Origin: Bergeyella zoohelcum ATCC 43767
Lineage (GTDB): Bacteria > Bacteroidota > Bacteroidia > Flavobacteriales > Weeksellaceae
NCBI RefSeq assembly: GCF_000301075.1
Contig: NZ_JH932293.1
Location: 1,399,673-1,463,672, forward strand
DNA length: 64,000 nt
Direction of reading: 5' to 3'
Shown here piece after piece: positions 53,778 through 63,181 of this stretch. The position numbers and the translations under genes are program-made. The notes below the pieces were generated by a model. The model worked only from the letters and a program-made list of their open reading frames with translations, made no database searches and was not told where the DNA came from. The number at the start of each line of letters is the position of its first letter. Positions within the stretch are counted from its first letter, which is position 1.

Positions 53778-54213
53778 AAATTTGTCCATTGTCTGCAAAA
53801 CTATAATAATCATCAAGCGTCAAAATGATATGGTCTAATAATTTAATATTCATAAGTTCGCCAATGTCTTTAATCTTTTTAGTTAGCAAAATATCTTCCC
53901 TGCTTGGTTCTAATTTTCCCGATGGATGGTTGTGGCAAACTATAATTGCGGTTGCCAAACATTGAAAAGCGGGTGCAAAAATCAATCTGACATCGACTAC
54001 CGTGGAAGTGATTCCCCCTTGTGAAATTTTACGCCATCCAATGATTTCATTAGAATTATTAAGATAGAGAGCATAAAAAGACTCGTAAATTTCCAAATCT
54101 TCATAAATATTTCGAAATGCTTTAATTGCATCTTCATCATTTGTTATGCCGTATTTAAATGAGGATTCAGTTGTTTTATCTAGGTGGATTTTAATTTCCT
54201 GTAAATAAGTCAT
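53776..54213 (-). CDS. RadC-like JAB/MPN domain protein
   Basis: The 145-residue protein has the RadC core with the metal motif VCHNHPSGKLEPSREDILLT near residue 93 and LLDHIILTLDDYYSF near 128. It lacks the N-terminal HhH part of chromosomal RadC. Short RadC proteins are frequent on mobile elements of Bacteroidota; the function is not settled (DNA processing or de-ubiquitinase-like). It stands on the minus strand in an otherwise plus-strand phage region. Confidence 0.85.
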   Translation of the reverse strand: MTYLQEIKIHLDKTTESSFKYGITNDEDAIKAFRNIYEDLEIYESFYALYLNNSNEIIGWRKISQGGITSTVVDVRLIFAPAFQCLATAIIVCHNHPSGKLEPSREDILLTKKIKDIGELMNIKLLDHIILTLDDYYSFADNGQI

Positions 54214-54225
54214 TTGGGTGTATTT

Positions 54226-54447
54226 TTAAAATTGATAATCTGCAAAATCTGAATGTTCATTGAAATAATTGAGAAATAAATCTATAATTCTCAGAGGAAG
54301 TTGTTCCTCTCTTATCCTTTCATTTTTTGCTATTTTCTTAAAATAGTGATAATCTACCCAATTGAAATATTTGGAAAATCCTAATTTTTTAAGCTCTTGA
54401 AAAACAATGTCAGAAGTTTTTTGTAGTTTTGTTGCTGTAGAATTCAT
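54226..54447 (-). CDS. Small protein of unknown function
   Basis: The 73-residue protein (TATKLQKTSDIVFQELKKLG, FSKYFNWVDYHYFKKIAKNE) is helical, basic to neutral. It precedes the RadC-like gene by 12 bases. The leader AGTAAAGTAAACAAAATGA is nearly identical to that of the gene at 54937. Confidence 0.6.
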   Translation of the reverse strand: MNSTATKLQKTSDIVFQELKKLGFSKYFNWVDYHYFKKIAKNERIREEQLPLRIIDLFLNYFNEHSDFADYQF

Positions 54448-54481
54448 TTTGTTTACTTTACTTATTTAACGAATGGATTTT

Positions 54482-54519
54482 TAACCCTCCCACTCTGCCA
54501 AGTGAGAGGGTTCGTTTTT
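54482..54519 (+). terminator. Hairpin with T run on the plus strand
   Basis: AACCCTCCCACT pairs with AGTGAGAGGGTT, with one mismatch, and is followed by CGTTTTT on the plus strand. On the minus strand the T run is missing, so it may protect against read-through from the left. Confidence 0.5.
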
Positions 54520-54937
54520 ATATTTGGAAAGTCGATATTTTTATTTCGCTTTCTCTTATCATTTCATCCAACTTATCAGAACAAATATCAAGCAGTTCAC
54601 TAATGATAGTCCCGTTGGTTATCTCAAAACTTTCGTTATTATCGTTCATAATCATTAATTTTTCCTTAAACCCATCTCTAGAAACCATAAAGGCAGTAAG
54701 AGTGTCCCTTTTTTCTTTCAAAAATTTGTGCTTATCAGCCATTTTTTGAAACACTTCAAGGTTTTTAATTCTTTGTTCTGCGTTCCCTGAGTTTAAAATA
54801 GCGTTTAATTCTATTTTTTTGGTTTCAAACTCTTGTTTTGTGCTTTTTGCCGTTACATTTGTTTTTGTTGTTTTAGCGTTTTCTGTGGCAGTTGCTACTG
54901 TCTTCACAACTTTGCCATTTTGTCCTATAGTACTCAT
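54518..54937 (-). CDS. Protein of unknown function on the reverse strand
   Basis: The 139-residue protein starts MSTIGQNGKVVKTVATATEN with a Thr/Ala/Lys-rich front, then a coiled coil (GNAEQRIKNLEVFQKMADKH, KFLKEKRDTLTAFM) and an acidic C-terminus. The start is set at 54937, downstream of the promoter at 54957-54988. No family is recognised. Confidence 0.62.
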   Translation of the reverse strand: MSTIGQNGKVVKTVATATENAKTTKTNVTAKSTKQEFETKKIELNAILNSGNAEQRIKNLEVFQKMADKHKFLKEKRDTLTAFMVSRDGFKEKLMIMNDNNESFEITNGTIISELLDICSDKLDEMIRESEIKISTFQI

Positions 54938-54956
54938 TTTGATTACTTTACTAATG

Positions 54957-54988
54957 TAAAGATACGAAAAAATAAAATGATATACAAA
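54957..54988 (-). promoter_or_regulatory. Promoter of the reverse-strand gene at 54937
   Basis: On the minus strand TTTG (54988-54985) and TATCTTTA (54964-54957) fit the -33 and -7 boxes at 20-base spacing; the last base of the -7 box deviates. Confidence 0.58.
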
Positions 54989-55021
54989 TATATACCTGTT
55001 AAATAATACTTTTTTATACAT

Positions 55022-55337
55022 TTTAGAAAAATTCTAAACAAGTCTTTTTTACTATATCATTTTTTATTTTTTTCAGATAAAAAAATAAATTTAAAAATTA
55101 AGATACTGAAAATCAACAATCAAACCTATCGTGTAAATTTATACGATAGGTTTGATTGCGTTCCCCTCCGACGCCGCTCCCTGACCTTATTGCCGTTGCC
55201 TTGTTTCTTGCTTATATAGAAATATGGCAATAGCCTTTAAACCCCACCATTTAAATAAAAGCACCACAGGTGCGATTCCGCTGAAATAGTGAGGCATAAC
55301 CATTGGGCAACGATGCTTTACTTCGTACAAAAAAATA
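55022..55337. other. Non-coding stretch before the tape measure gene with long hairpin
   Basis: No gene is seen. AATCAAACCTATCGT (55118-55132) pairs perfectly with ACGATAGGTTTGATT (55143-55157), loop 10 bases; with no T run after it. A locally GC-rich piece follows (GCGTTCCCCTCCGACGCCGC at 55158 on). It probably marks the right border of the inserted accessory region. Confidence 0.5.
55282..55326 (+). promoter_or_regulatory. Tagged hairpin leader, copy 5
   Basis: TGAAATAGTGAGGCATAACC keeps the tag; the stem is weaker, GCAT (55293 on) with ATGC near 55314. The tape measure ATG at 55338 is 54 bases from the tag. Confidence 0.55.
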
Positions 55338-58300
55338 ATGGCAAGAAAGATTTCGGATGAATTAATTGATTTAAAAATCGTAGTGAATGGCGACGAAGCT
55401 CAAAAACGCGTAGCTGATTTGGAAAAAGAAAATGAAAAACTATCTGAAAGCCTGAGAGAACAAAAGAAGATTATGGAGAATCTTTCTCGGCAAAGAAAAA
55501 AAGATTCGGAAGAATATAAAAATGCTGAAAAAGAGGTAAAAAAACTTACTGAAGCTATAGCAGATAACAAAAAGATTATAGACATTGAAATACATGGTAT
55601 GAATATCATGTCATTGACTATGCAACAATTACAAAAGAGAGCTAACGATTTAAGACATGTGCTGACTCATATGGCTCCAGGTACGGATGAATTTAAGGCA
55701 ACCCAAGCCGAATTATCACAGATTAATACGCGTATAAATGAGCTTCGTTCAGGTTCTCGTGCAGCAACTAGTACGCTTAACAATCTAGCAGATAAATTCA
55801 ATCACTATTCAGGAATGGCAGTAGCACTGTCTGCTACATTAGTAGGTGTAGGTATGAGCATTCAGTCCACCATTGATCTTAATAATAAGATGGCAGATGC
55901 TCAAACTGCTGTAGCTAAGACTACAGGGATGACCGATAAACAAGTAAAAGAACTTACTAATTCTTTTTCCGAATTCGATACAAGAACAAAAAACATAGAC
56001 TTACTCAAAATAGCAGAAATAGGCGGTCGTCTTGGAGTACCAAAAAACGAAATCAAAGAATTTACCCGTGAAGTAGATAAGGCTTATGTAGCACTTGGCG
56101 ATTCATTTAGTGGTGGAGTAGAAGCGGTGGCAAATAAGTTAGGAAAAATAAAAGGATTGTTTAGGGAAACGAAAGATCTGGATATGGCTACTGCTATTAA
56201 TCAAATAGGTTCATCTATGAATGATCTAGGTGCTTCGGGAGCAGCTTCTGAAGAAAATATTGCTGAATTCACTGTGCGTGTAGGAGCCTTGCCAGATAAG
56301 CTAAAGCCTACTGTAGCGGAAGCTATGGCATTAGGTGCTGCATTTGAAGAAAGTGGTGTAGACGCAGAACGAAGTGCTACGGCCTATTCTAATTTTATAA
56401 AAACAGCAGCCACAGATACTGAAGGATTTGCTAGGATAATGAATGTTCCTGTTCAGCAGGTAAAGGATATGATTAATTCAGATCCTACAGAATTCTTTTT
56501 AAAATTCTCAGAGGGACTAAAAGGATTAGATGCTACGGAAGTATCTGCTATATTAAAAAGTTTAAAACTCAATGACCAATATTTAACCTCCATTGTAGGA
56601 GCTGCTTCTGAAAAAACGGAGCTATTCCGGAAATCTATTGAGAGATCTAACCAATCATTAACAGAAGCTACATCTTTACAAGAAGAATTTAATAAAGTAA
56701 ATAATAATGCAGCTGCCATTTATGAGAAAGTACAGAAAAAGTTTTTGGGGATTTTCCAGACAGAAGCCGTTGCCAATACTTTGAATTGGCTGATAGAAAT
56801 GTTCGGAAGACTATTAGGCGTTACTATCGATAATGGAGAAGAACAAAGTAAATTATCTAAAATACTTATTGGAGTAACAAGAATCATAGCAATTGTAGGA
56901 GCTGGAATTATTTCCACCAGCGTTGCAATGGCTTTATATAATGGCTTAATAAAAGAGAGCATAGTTAGAACTATAGCTTTGGAAGCAGTAGAAAAAGCAA
57001 GAATGTTAAGATTAAGGCTCATTACTATACTTCAGACAGGTTGGAATTTAGCTATAGGTGCAGGCGGTGCGGCTGTGGCAAAATTCATTTCTCTATTGGG
57101 ATTTAAAACAATAGCCACAAATTTACAAACGGCAGCACAAACGAAATTAAATGCAGCAATGTCTGCAAATCCAATAGGAGCGGTCATTGCCTTAGTTGGT
57201 CTTTTGGTTACCGCTATTCTTACTTATAATAGCGTAATAGGGGATACAGAAAAGAAACAAAAAACATTAAATGATGTGATGAAAGATGCCACGGATAGGG
57301 CGGCAGATGAAACTTCTGCATTGGATATCCTCTATAAAAAAGCTACTGATGATAAACTTAGCAGAGAAGAAAGATTAAAAGCAGTGCAAAAGCTACAAGA
57401 ACAATATCCTTCTTATTTCAAAGATATAAATGCGGAAATCATTATGAATGGAAAGGCAGCAGATAGCTATTACGCTTTGCGTGATGCTATTTTAGCATCT
57501 GCCAGAGCGGAAGCTATCAAAGATGAATTAAAAGAAAGACAAAAGGAAAGGCTTAAGAGAGATGAACAACTGAATCAAAAAATTGAAAATGAAAAGAAGA
57601 AATATACTGAATTGTCGTCTAATGAAAAGCACGAAGAAACCATTTATTTAGGTGGGGACGAATTTGGCATTGGTCAAACAGTAACTTTAAAGAATAAAGA
57701 TTTAAAAGTAGCTAGTAAAAAGCGATGGACTAATTTAGTTGCACAGCAAATGAGAAATAAAATAGAAGATGAAAAAGCAGACTCATTTTTAACAGATGCT
57801 TTGGTTAAAGAAGAAAAAGCTTCAGCAAAATTAAGAGCAGATAAAGAAGCTGCCCTAAAAAAACAATTGGAAAAATCTAATTACATTGTTCCTACAAGCG
57901 GTGGAGATGCTACAGGAAAAGATCCAAAGAAAACTGAAGCGGAGCGAAGAGCCGAACAAGAAGCGATAAAATACAAAGAACAAAAGGATAAGCTGCTGAA
58001 AGAACAAGAAAAGTACGATGAGCAAAGTAAAGCCATTGAACTGAAAGCACGGGAAATGAGAATGGAACTGATGGAGGAGGGATATAATAAAGAATTGGAA
58101 AAAATACGATTAGAAGAAGCTAAAAAATTAAATGAACTGGAAAAACAAAAACATTCCGAAGCAGAACTGAAAAAGTTAGATGAAATAATTGCTAAAGAAA
58201 CGGGGGAAGAAAAACAAAAGTTTGAAGCAATCAAAACCCAATGGCTAAAACATAACGCAGACCTTACCGAGCTTAAAAAGCAGGAGGAAACCATTTCAGC

Positions 58301-59684
58301 ATTAAAGATTAAAGTTTTAAAAGAAAAATTCATCGCCGAAGACCTTAAAAGAGCTGAAGAAGTCTTTAATAAAAAGGTAATGGAGCAGAAGACAAAGGAA
58401 AATGAAATGATTGCTTCGTTGGAAACCGTCGAGCAACAAAAAGCCTTTCTAAAAGATAAAATCTCCAAAGATGAGTATAATAAAATTAGAACCTGGGAAG
58501 ATGGCAAAAATGCCTTGCAAAAACATTACGCCAAAGAAAGTCTCAAAATACAGGAAGCATATATAAAAGAGCAGATTAAAAATTTGGCAGATATTCCAGA
58601 TGCAGCACTTACACAGGAACAGGTAAAGGCCCTTGAAGGAATGAAGGCTAAATTGGCAGAAATAGGCGTAGAGTTAGGAGTTATAAGAGCAGGTGAAGCC
58701 CAAAACAGCCTTTCCACACTATCAGGATTTAGCGGTTCTGCAGATATTTTGGGATTGACACCAGAACAATGGGAAGCAATGTTCATTAATTGGGACACTT
58801 TGGAAGGTAAAATACAAAGAATAGGGGCTGCAATGAAAATTGCCCAAAACATTATGACATCTTATCATCAGTTCGCTAAAGCTAATCAAGAAGCTGAACT
58901 ACGAAGATTTGAAGTAGCTCACGAAAGAAAAAAGAAAGCTCTAGAAACTCAATTAGCAGCAGGATTAATTTCTCAGCAAGAATACAAACATAAAACCATT
59001 GCTAATGAAAATGAATTAGCAATGAAAAAATGGCAATTAGAATTCGATGCCACAAAAAGAGAAAAAAATATGAAGATAGCAGATGCTGTTGGGAACACCG
59101 CATTAGCGGTAATGAATATTTGGTCCAAACATGCCAAAAATCCTTGGATGGCCGCTGCACTTACTGCTGTAGCTACTGCTATGGGAGCGGTGCAAGTGGC
59201 AACCATAGAAAGACAGCCACTACCAGAACCGCCAGTGGTGGTAGGTGCACAAAGTGGTTATTATCCTGTAATTCGTAAACAGGATGGCAAAATGTTCCAA
59301 GCTAAAAAGCAAGTAAGCAAGAGTGGTATTTATGATGAACCTACAATGCTGGTAGGTGAGCAAGGAAAAAACTTCCCTGAATTAGTAGTTTCCGGAAAAG
59401 CAATGAAGCGTATAGACCCTAAACTTAAGAAGGATTTTATGAATGAAGTTGCCCGGGTAGAAGGATTTGAAAAAGGATTTTATCCTCAATTAGTTATGGA
59501 TTCCAAGACTTCTGATGAAGTAATGAAAAAGATATTGAATGCTTTAGAAAAAAATACTGAAGCATTAGAAAAATTAGAACGAAATGGGGTAAGAGGTGTT
59601 TTTGAAAAAAATGCCAGAACGGGTAAAGATCTCGAAGAAATGCAAAAAGAATACAGAAGATTAATAGAAAAAAACAAACATTAA
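55338..59684 (+). CDS. Tail tape measure protein
   Basis: At 1448 residues this is the longest phage protein, as usual for tape measures. The N-terminal 100 residues are coiled coil (KENEKLSESLREQKKIMENL), followed by the TMP core (MADAQTAVAKTTGMTDKQVK, GALPDKLKPTVAEAMALGAA). Hydrophobic segments lie near residues 512-540 and 608-632 (ANPIGAVIALVGLLVTAIL). Residues 690-1100 are a very charged coiled coil, then a conserved C-terminal region (AVGNTALAVMNIWSKHAKNP). It sets tail length and may form a channel in the host membrane. It is translated from the fifth tagged leader. Confidence 0.9.
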   Translation: MARKISDELIDLKIVVNGDEAQKRVADLEKENEKLSESLREQKKIMENLSRQRKKDSEEYKNAEKEVKKLTEAIADNKKIIDIEIHGMNIMSLTMQQLQKRANDLRHVLTHMAPGTDEFKATQAELSQINTRINELRSGSRAATSTLNNLADKFNHYSGMAVALSATLVGVGMSIQSTIDLNNKMADAQTAVAKTTGMTDKQVKELTNSFSEFDTRTKNIDLLKIAEIGGRLGVPKNEIKEFTREVDKAYVALGDSFSGGVEAVANKLGKIKGLFRETKDLDMATAINQIGSSMNDLGASGAASEENIAEFTVRVGALPDKLKPTVAEAMALGAAFEESGVDAERSATAYSNFIKTAATDTEGFARIMNVPVQQVKDMINSDPTEFFLKFSEGLKGLDATEVSAILKSLKLNDQYLTSIVGAASEKTELFRKSIERSNQSLTEATSLQEEFNKVNNNAAAIYEKVQKKFLGIFQTEAVANTLNWLIEMFGRLLGVTIDNGEEQSKLSKILIGVTRIIAIVGAGIISTSVAMALYNGLIKESIVRTIALEAVEKARMLRLRLITILQTGWNLAIGAGGAAVAKFISLLGFKTIATNLQTAAQTKLNAAMSANPIGAVIALVGLLVTAILTYNSVIGDTEKKQKTLNDVMKDATDRAADETSALDILYKKATDDKLSREERLKAVQKLQEQYPSYFKDINAEIIMNGKAADSYYALRDAILASARAEAIKDELKERQKERLKRDEQLNQKIENEKKKYTELSSNEKHEETIYLGGDEFGIGQTVTLKNKDLKVASKKRWTNLVAQQMRNKIEDEKADSFLTDALVKEEKASAKLRADKEAALKKQLEKSNYIVPTSGGDATGKDPKKTEAERRAEQEAIKYKEQKDKLLKEQEKYDEQSKAIELKAREMRMELMEEGYNKELEKIRLEEAKKLNELEKQKHSEAELKKLDEIIAKETGEEKQKFEAIKTQWLKHNADLTELKKQEETISALKIKVLKEKFIAEDLKRAEEVFNKKVMEQKTKENEMIASLETVEQQKAFLKDKISKDEYNKIRTWEDGKNALQKHYAKESLKIQEAYIKEQIKNLADIPDAALTQEQVKALEGMKAKLAEIGVELGVIRAGEAQNSLSTLSGFSGSADILGLTPEQWEAMFINWDTLEGKIQRIGAAMKIAQNIMTSYHQFAKANQEAELRRFEVAHERKKKALETQLAAGLISQQEYKHKTIANENELAMKKWQLEFDATKREKNMKIADAVGNTALAVMNIWSKHAKNPWMAAALTAVATAMGAVQVATIERQPLPEPPVVVGAQSGYYPVIRKQDGKMFQAKKQVSKSGIYDEPTMLVGEQGKNFPELVVSGKAMKRIDPKLKKDFMNEVARVEGFEKGFYPQLVMDSKTSDEVMKKILNALEKNTEALEKLERNGVRGVFEKNARTGKDLEEMQKEYRRLIEKNKH

Positions 59685-59685
59685 A

Positions 59686-61254
59686 ATGACAGATAAAAGC
59701 ACTTACTTTATTTCTTACAATGTATCAACTGATGAGTTAGAAGGAGATTTAAGCATACAATGTAATCCTGCAGGAACAGGAGCAAATAAAAATTTAAAGT
59801 TTCATCCATCTACTACAGATTTATCTTTTTTAAAAACAGGTAATGAAACTTTTTCCATTCAAAAAGGAAGCAGTTTTGATACCTTAAAACACCGTTTATT
59901 AAATGGTGAACAAGTAAATTATCCTGCCAAAGAATTTTTGAGCACTGCTTTTAGTTCTCGTCCTGTTTATGATTTCAATGTAAATATTAAGGCTATAGCT
60001 AGTACTGGTTCTGAACCATTAAGTGTTTTCCCTACTGCTTTAAAATTTGATTTAGATCGCTCAAAAGGTGAATCAAAATCCAAAAGTGTTACTCTTTCAG
60101 TAGATAGTTCTACGGTAAGTATTTCTGCACCATATTGGCTTACAGTAGAGCCTATTGGTGGAAATCAAATTGAAGTAGTTACGGCTAATTCTGCCATGCT
60201 TTTCCCAGGTATATACACTGGGCAAGTAATTATCTCTGACAATGTAAATCAAGTTACTATTGATTTAATTATCAATGTTATAGAAGCAGAAGTTATTAAT
60301 GAACTTGAGCAATATAATTTTTGCTTAGACGAAAATAAACTTTATTTTCATAAGTATAATCTGAATTCCAAATTCAAAAAAATTTCCATTCTTGGTACTC
60401 AAGATATTTTGGGAAATATCATTTCTTTTTCAGAGCATTATCATGTGATGTATTTTAATGAAAAAGCCGAAATTGATGTTGGGAAAAAAATACATCAGTT
60501 TATTAAGAGAAATGAATTACTTTTATTAAATGCTCCTTTAAAATCTCATACGATGAAGCCCATTAAAGTGGAAATACATCTTGAAGATCTTGATGAAAAA
60601 TTCAGTTCATTAGATAAGGTAAAATTAGGAGATTTTTACTTTTACCCTGGGAAACGACCAAAATGTTATCCCTTACTCACCAATCACAAATTTAGACGAA
60701 GAGTAACAGGGTCTAAATTGTTAATTCCCTATGTGGAAGGAGAAATTCATCCGTTTGCTTGGGGAGTTCTTCAGACTATCGTAAATGGTACTCATAGAGA
60801 AGTGAGTACATTAAAAATAACGGATGAGAACATGAATTTTCCTAAAAAGAAAAATTTTGGAACGGTAAAAGTAGTTACATTTCCAAAGACCAAACATGTA
60901 ATTCATGTTCAGTGGTTGAATCAAAATTATTGTTCTGAATGGGCATCTTTTACAGGAGAATACCAAGTAAAAGGTAGTTTTAATCATACTATTTCTAGAA
61001 GCGTTTTCTCCGATAAAATAAAAAAATACGATTCGGAAAAAGAAAAGGTCATCGAAATTAATACGGGTTTCATTTTAAAAGATGAAATTTCGATGATAGA
61101 AGAAATGATGGAATCTCCATTAGCGTTTATAGAATTAGAAGATAGAATATTAAAATGCATTCCTAATTCTGAAAAAATAAATGGCGAAGATAGTACAGCC
61201 CAATTAATTGCCTTTGATTTACAACTATTAATTATTGATGAAATATGGAAGTGA
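59686..61254 (+). CDS. Tail protein with BACON-like domain (distal tail candidate)
   Basis: The 522-residue protein starts one base after the tape measure stop. Residues 125-205 form a BACON-like beta-sandwich (VTLSVDSSTVSISAPYWLTV, GIYTGQVIISDNVNQVTIDL), a domain linked to carbohydrate or surface binding in Bacteroidota and their phages. The remaining part (PLLTNHKFRRRVTGSKLLIP, HVQWLNQNYCSEWASFTGEY) is shared with the gene at 11373. Order after the tape measure suggests the distal tail protein. Confidence 0.7.
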   Translation: MTDKSTYFISYNVSTDELEGDLSIQCNPAGTGANKNLKFHPSTTDLSFLKTGNETFSIQKGSSFDTLKHRLLNGEQVNYPAKEFLSTAFSSRPVYDFNVNIKAIASTGSEPLSVFPTALKFDLDRSKGESKSKSVTLSVDSSTVSISAPYWLTVEPIGGNQIEVVTANSAMLFPGIYTGQVIISDNVNQVTIDLIINVIEAEVINELEQYNFCLDENKLYFHKYNLNSKFKKISILGTQDILGNIISFSEHYHVMYFNEKAEIDVGKKIHQFIKRNELLLLNAPLKSHTMKPIKVEIHLEDLDEKFSSLDKVKLGDFYFYPGKRPKCYPLLTNHKFRRRVTGSKLLIPYVEGEIHPFAWGVLQTIVNGTHREVSTLKITDENMNFPKKKNFGTVKVVTFPKTKHVIHVQWLNQNYCSEWASFTGEYQVKGSFNHTISRSVFSDKIKKYDSEKEKVIEINTGFILKDEISMIEEMMESPLAFIELEDRILKCIPNSEKINGEDSTAQLIAFDLQLLIIDEIWK

Positions 61255-63149
61255 TATTTTATTCTGATAAAGGTATTTTAAATCTTTCTTCTTTGAAAAT
61301 TTCTTTTCAAGAAGAAAATTCTAAACTAAATGATAAGCAACTTACCAAATTTACATTTCCATTTGAAGTGTATATGGATGATGATTTCATCCGAACTTTT
61401 GGTGATTATATTAGCCATGAAAATATTGATTTAGAAAAGTTTATCAATGGGCATTTACTTTTTGAAGGGAAAATGTACGAAGCAAAACTTGAAATTATCA
61501 GTATTGAAGGTATTTTTCTCACGGGGCAAATAGATTTTGGGTTTGACCAAATTCCTAATTATGATAAAAAACTTTCAGAACTTCCTCTAGAGGTTTTAGA
61601 AGTAACGGATATTTATAATCATGCGGCTGATATAGTATCTAAAAAATTTCCTGAAACTAATTACAATTTCCCAAGAATATACACTAATAAATACAGTCCT
61701 ACAGAAGTAATGTGGGATGCTTTTGAAGGGTATTATAATCATACCATTATAGAAAATGGTGAGTTGAAATTTGCTAAAAATGTTTTTCCTACAGAGCAAA
61801 ATAACTGGACAATAGATAATGTGAACATCATACATCCATGTCCTTATTTACTCTATTTATTGAGTATAGGCTTTGCAGATGCGGGATATGAGCTTAAGGG
61901 AGATATTTGGTTAGATGAGAATATAAAGGATAAATGGGTTTTTTCAGGAGGACAATATTTCAAAAATCAATGGATATTAAATAAAGAAGTATTAAGGATT
62001 AATAAAAGTCAGTACAAAACAAAGAATATTATTAAAAACCCTCCTAAAACTTATGGAGAATATATATATGAAGGCATTTTTACCATTGAAAAAGCTGATG
62101 AATATAGATTAGATTTCCATTTCTCGGCATCTCAGCCCACATGGGTAGCACCCCGTATTATTTATTTAAAAATAGAAATAGATGGGATAGTTACTGTGGT
62201 TCCCACCAATAATGAGTTTGATTTTTCTAAATCTCATTTTTTTAATATTCAAAATCCTAATACTCAGGTAAAAGTTACATTTAGGTATGATATGGAATTA
62301 AGAAGTGGAACCGTGGGCGGTTTTCATGGAAGCGGCTCGGGAACAGATCCTGTAATTCCTGAAATTCTTGTTGCACATCTTCGTTCTCAGTCTGCTCAAC
62401 AGACTGATAGTAATGAAAATGCAGAAGAATATAGAGTAGTTATAAATGAAAATAAAATAGATCTTAAAAGGGCAGTTCCAGACATGACATTTAGTGAGTT
62501 AATAAATATTATTCAGAATTGGTTTAATTACGATTTAACAATCATAGATAAAAATGTTTATATGAACAAAGTGGTTTCTCAAACCACTCCAATACCAAAA
62601 GATTTTAGAAAATATGAAATACTAAAGCCTAAAAGAACTCTTCAGGTAGATAAGTCTTTTTTATTGAAATTCATGGACTTTGATGAAGGTTATAAATTGG
62701 ATTCAGTTTTTTATGATAAAAACGGAATGAAGCTCAATGGGAAAGAAGAAAAGGAAACAAAAGTAATTGAAATCAACGGATATGTAATGCCAGTAGCAAA
62801 AGCGAAAGAAAATCATACTGCAACGGCTCATGTTAAAAAAGATTCGGATACTATACTTTCATTAGTACATTACGAAGGTTTAGTGAATGGAATTAATAAT
62901 GCCACTTATCCTACTGGAACTACTTTCCCTATTCTATTCAAAAATTATTGGGAAAAATGGCTGAATCAAAGAGTAAACAATGAGGAATATTCTTGGAATT
63001 TTATAGCCAATATCTCTGAATTTAGCCAATATGATATATCCCACTATTTGTATTGCTATTCAAAAAAACATATTATCAAAAGAATAAATAAAGATAAGAT
63101 AGGAGATAATACCTATCAAATAGAAATAACCACCGAAACGATAAAATAG
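61245..63149 (+). CDS. Phage tail protein, baseplate candidate
   Basis: The 634-residue protein has the same length as the one at 12605 and is homologous over its full length, with near-identical DNA around 62280-62400 (YDMELRSGTVGGFHGSGSG). Other parts have drifted (residues 45-60, 430-460). It overlaps the preceding gene by 10 bases. Place at the end of the tail genes suggests a tail-tip or hub protein. Confidence 0.75.
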   Translation: MEVIFYSDKGILNLSSLKISFQEENSKLNDKQLTKFTFPFEVYMDDDFIRTFGDYISHENIDLEKFINGHLLFEGKMYEAKLEIISIEGIFLTGQIDFGFDQIPNYDKKLSELPLEVLEVTDIYNHAADIVSKKFPETNYNFPRIYTNKYSPTEVMWDAFEGYYNHTIIENGELKFAKNVFPTEQNNWTIDNVNIIHPCPYLLYLLSIGFADAGYELKGDIWLDENIKDKWVFSGGQYFKNQWILNKEVLRINKSQYKTKNIIKNPPKTYGEYIYEGIFTIEKADEYRLDFHFSASQPTWVAPRIIYLKIEIDGIVTVVPTNNEFDFSKSHFFNIQNPNTQVKVTFRYDMELRSGTVGGFHGSGSGTDPVIPEILVAHLRSQSAQQTDSNENAEEYRVVINENKIDLKRAVPDMTFSELINIIQNWFNYDLTIIDKNVYMNKVVSQTTPIPKDFRKYEILKPKRTLQVDKSFLLKFMDFDEGYKLDSVFYDKNGMKLNGKEEKETKVIEINGYVMPVAKAKENHTATAHVKKDSDTILSLVHYEGLVNGINNATYPTGTTFPILFKNYWEKWLNQRVNNEEYSWNFIANISEFSQYDISHYLYCYSKKHIIKRINKDKIGDNTYQIEITTETIK

Positions 63150-63181
63150 TATGTCTCCGACATTAATGTCGGAGACATACT
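63148..63181. repeat. Perfect 34-base palindrome between tail gene and integrase
   Basis: AGTATGTCTCCGACATT (63148-63164) is followed directly by its reverse complement to 63181. It overlaps the stop codons of both convergent genes. It could act as a terminator although no T run follows. In remnant A the same site has a different perfect hairpin. Confidence 0.8.

Noticed and set aside
57881-58507. Long open frame on the minus strand within the tape measure gene
   Set aside because: Its product is a serine/phenylalanine-rich mirror of the charged coiled coil on the other strand, has no start context and conflicts with the clear tape measure gene.
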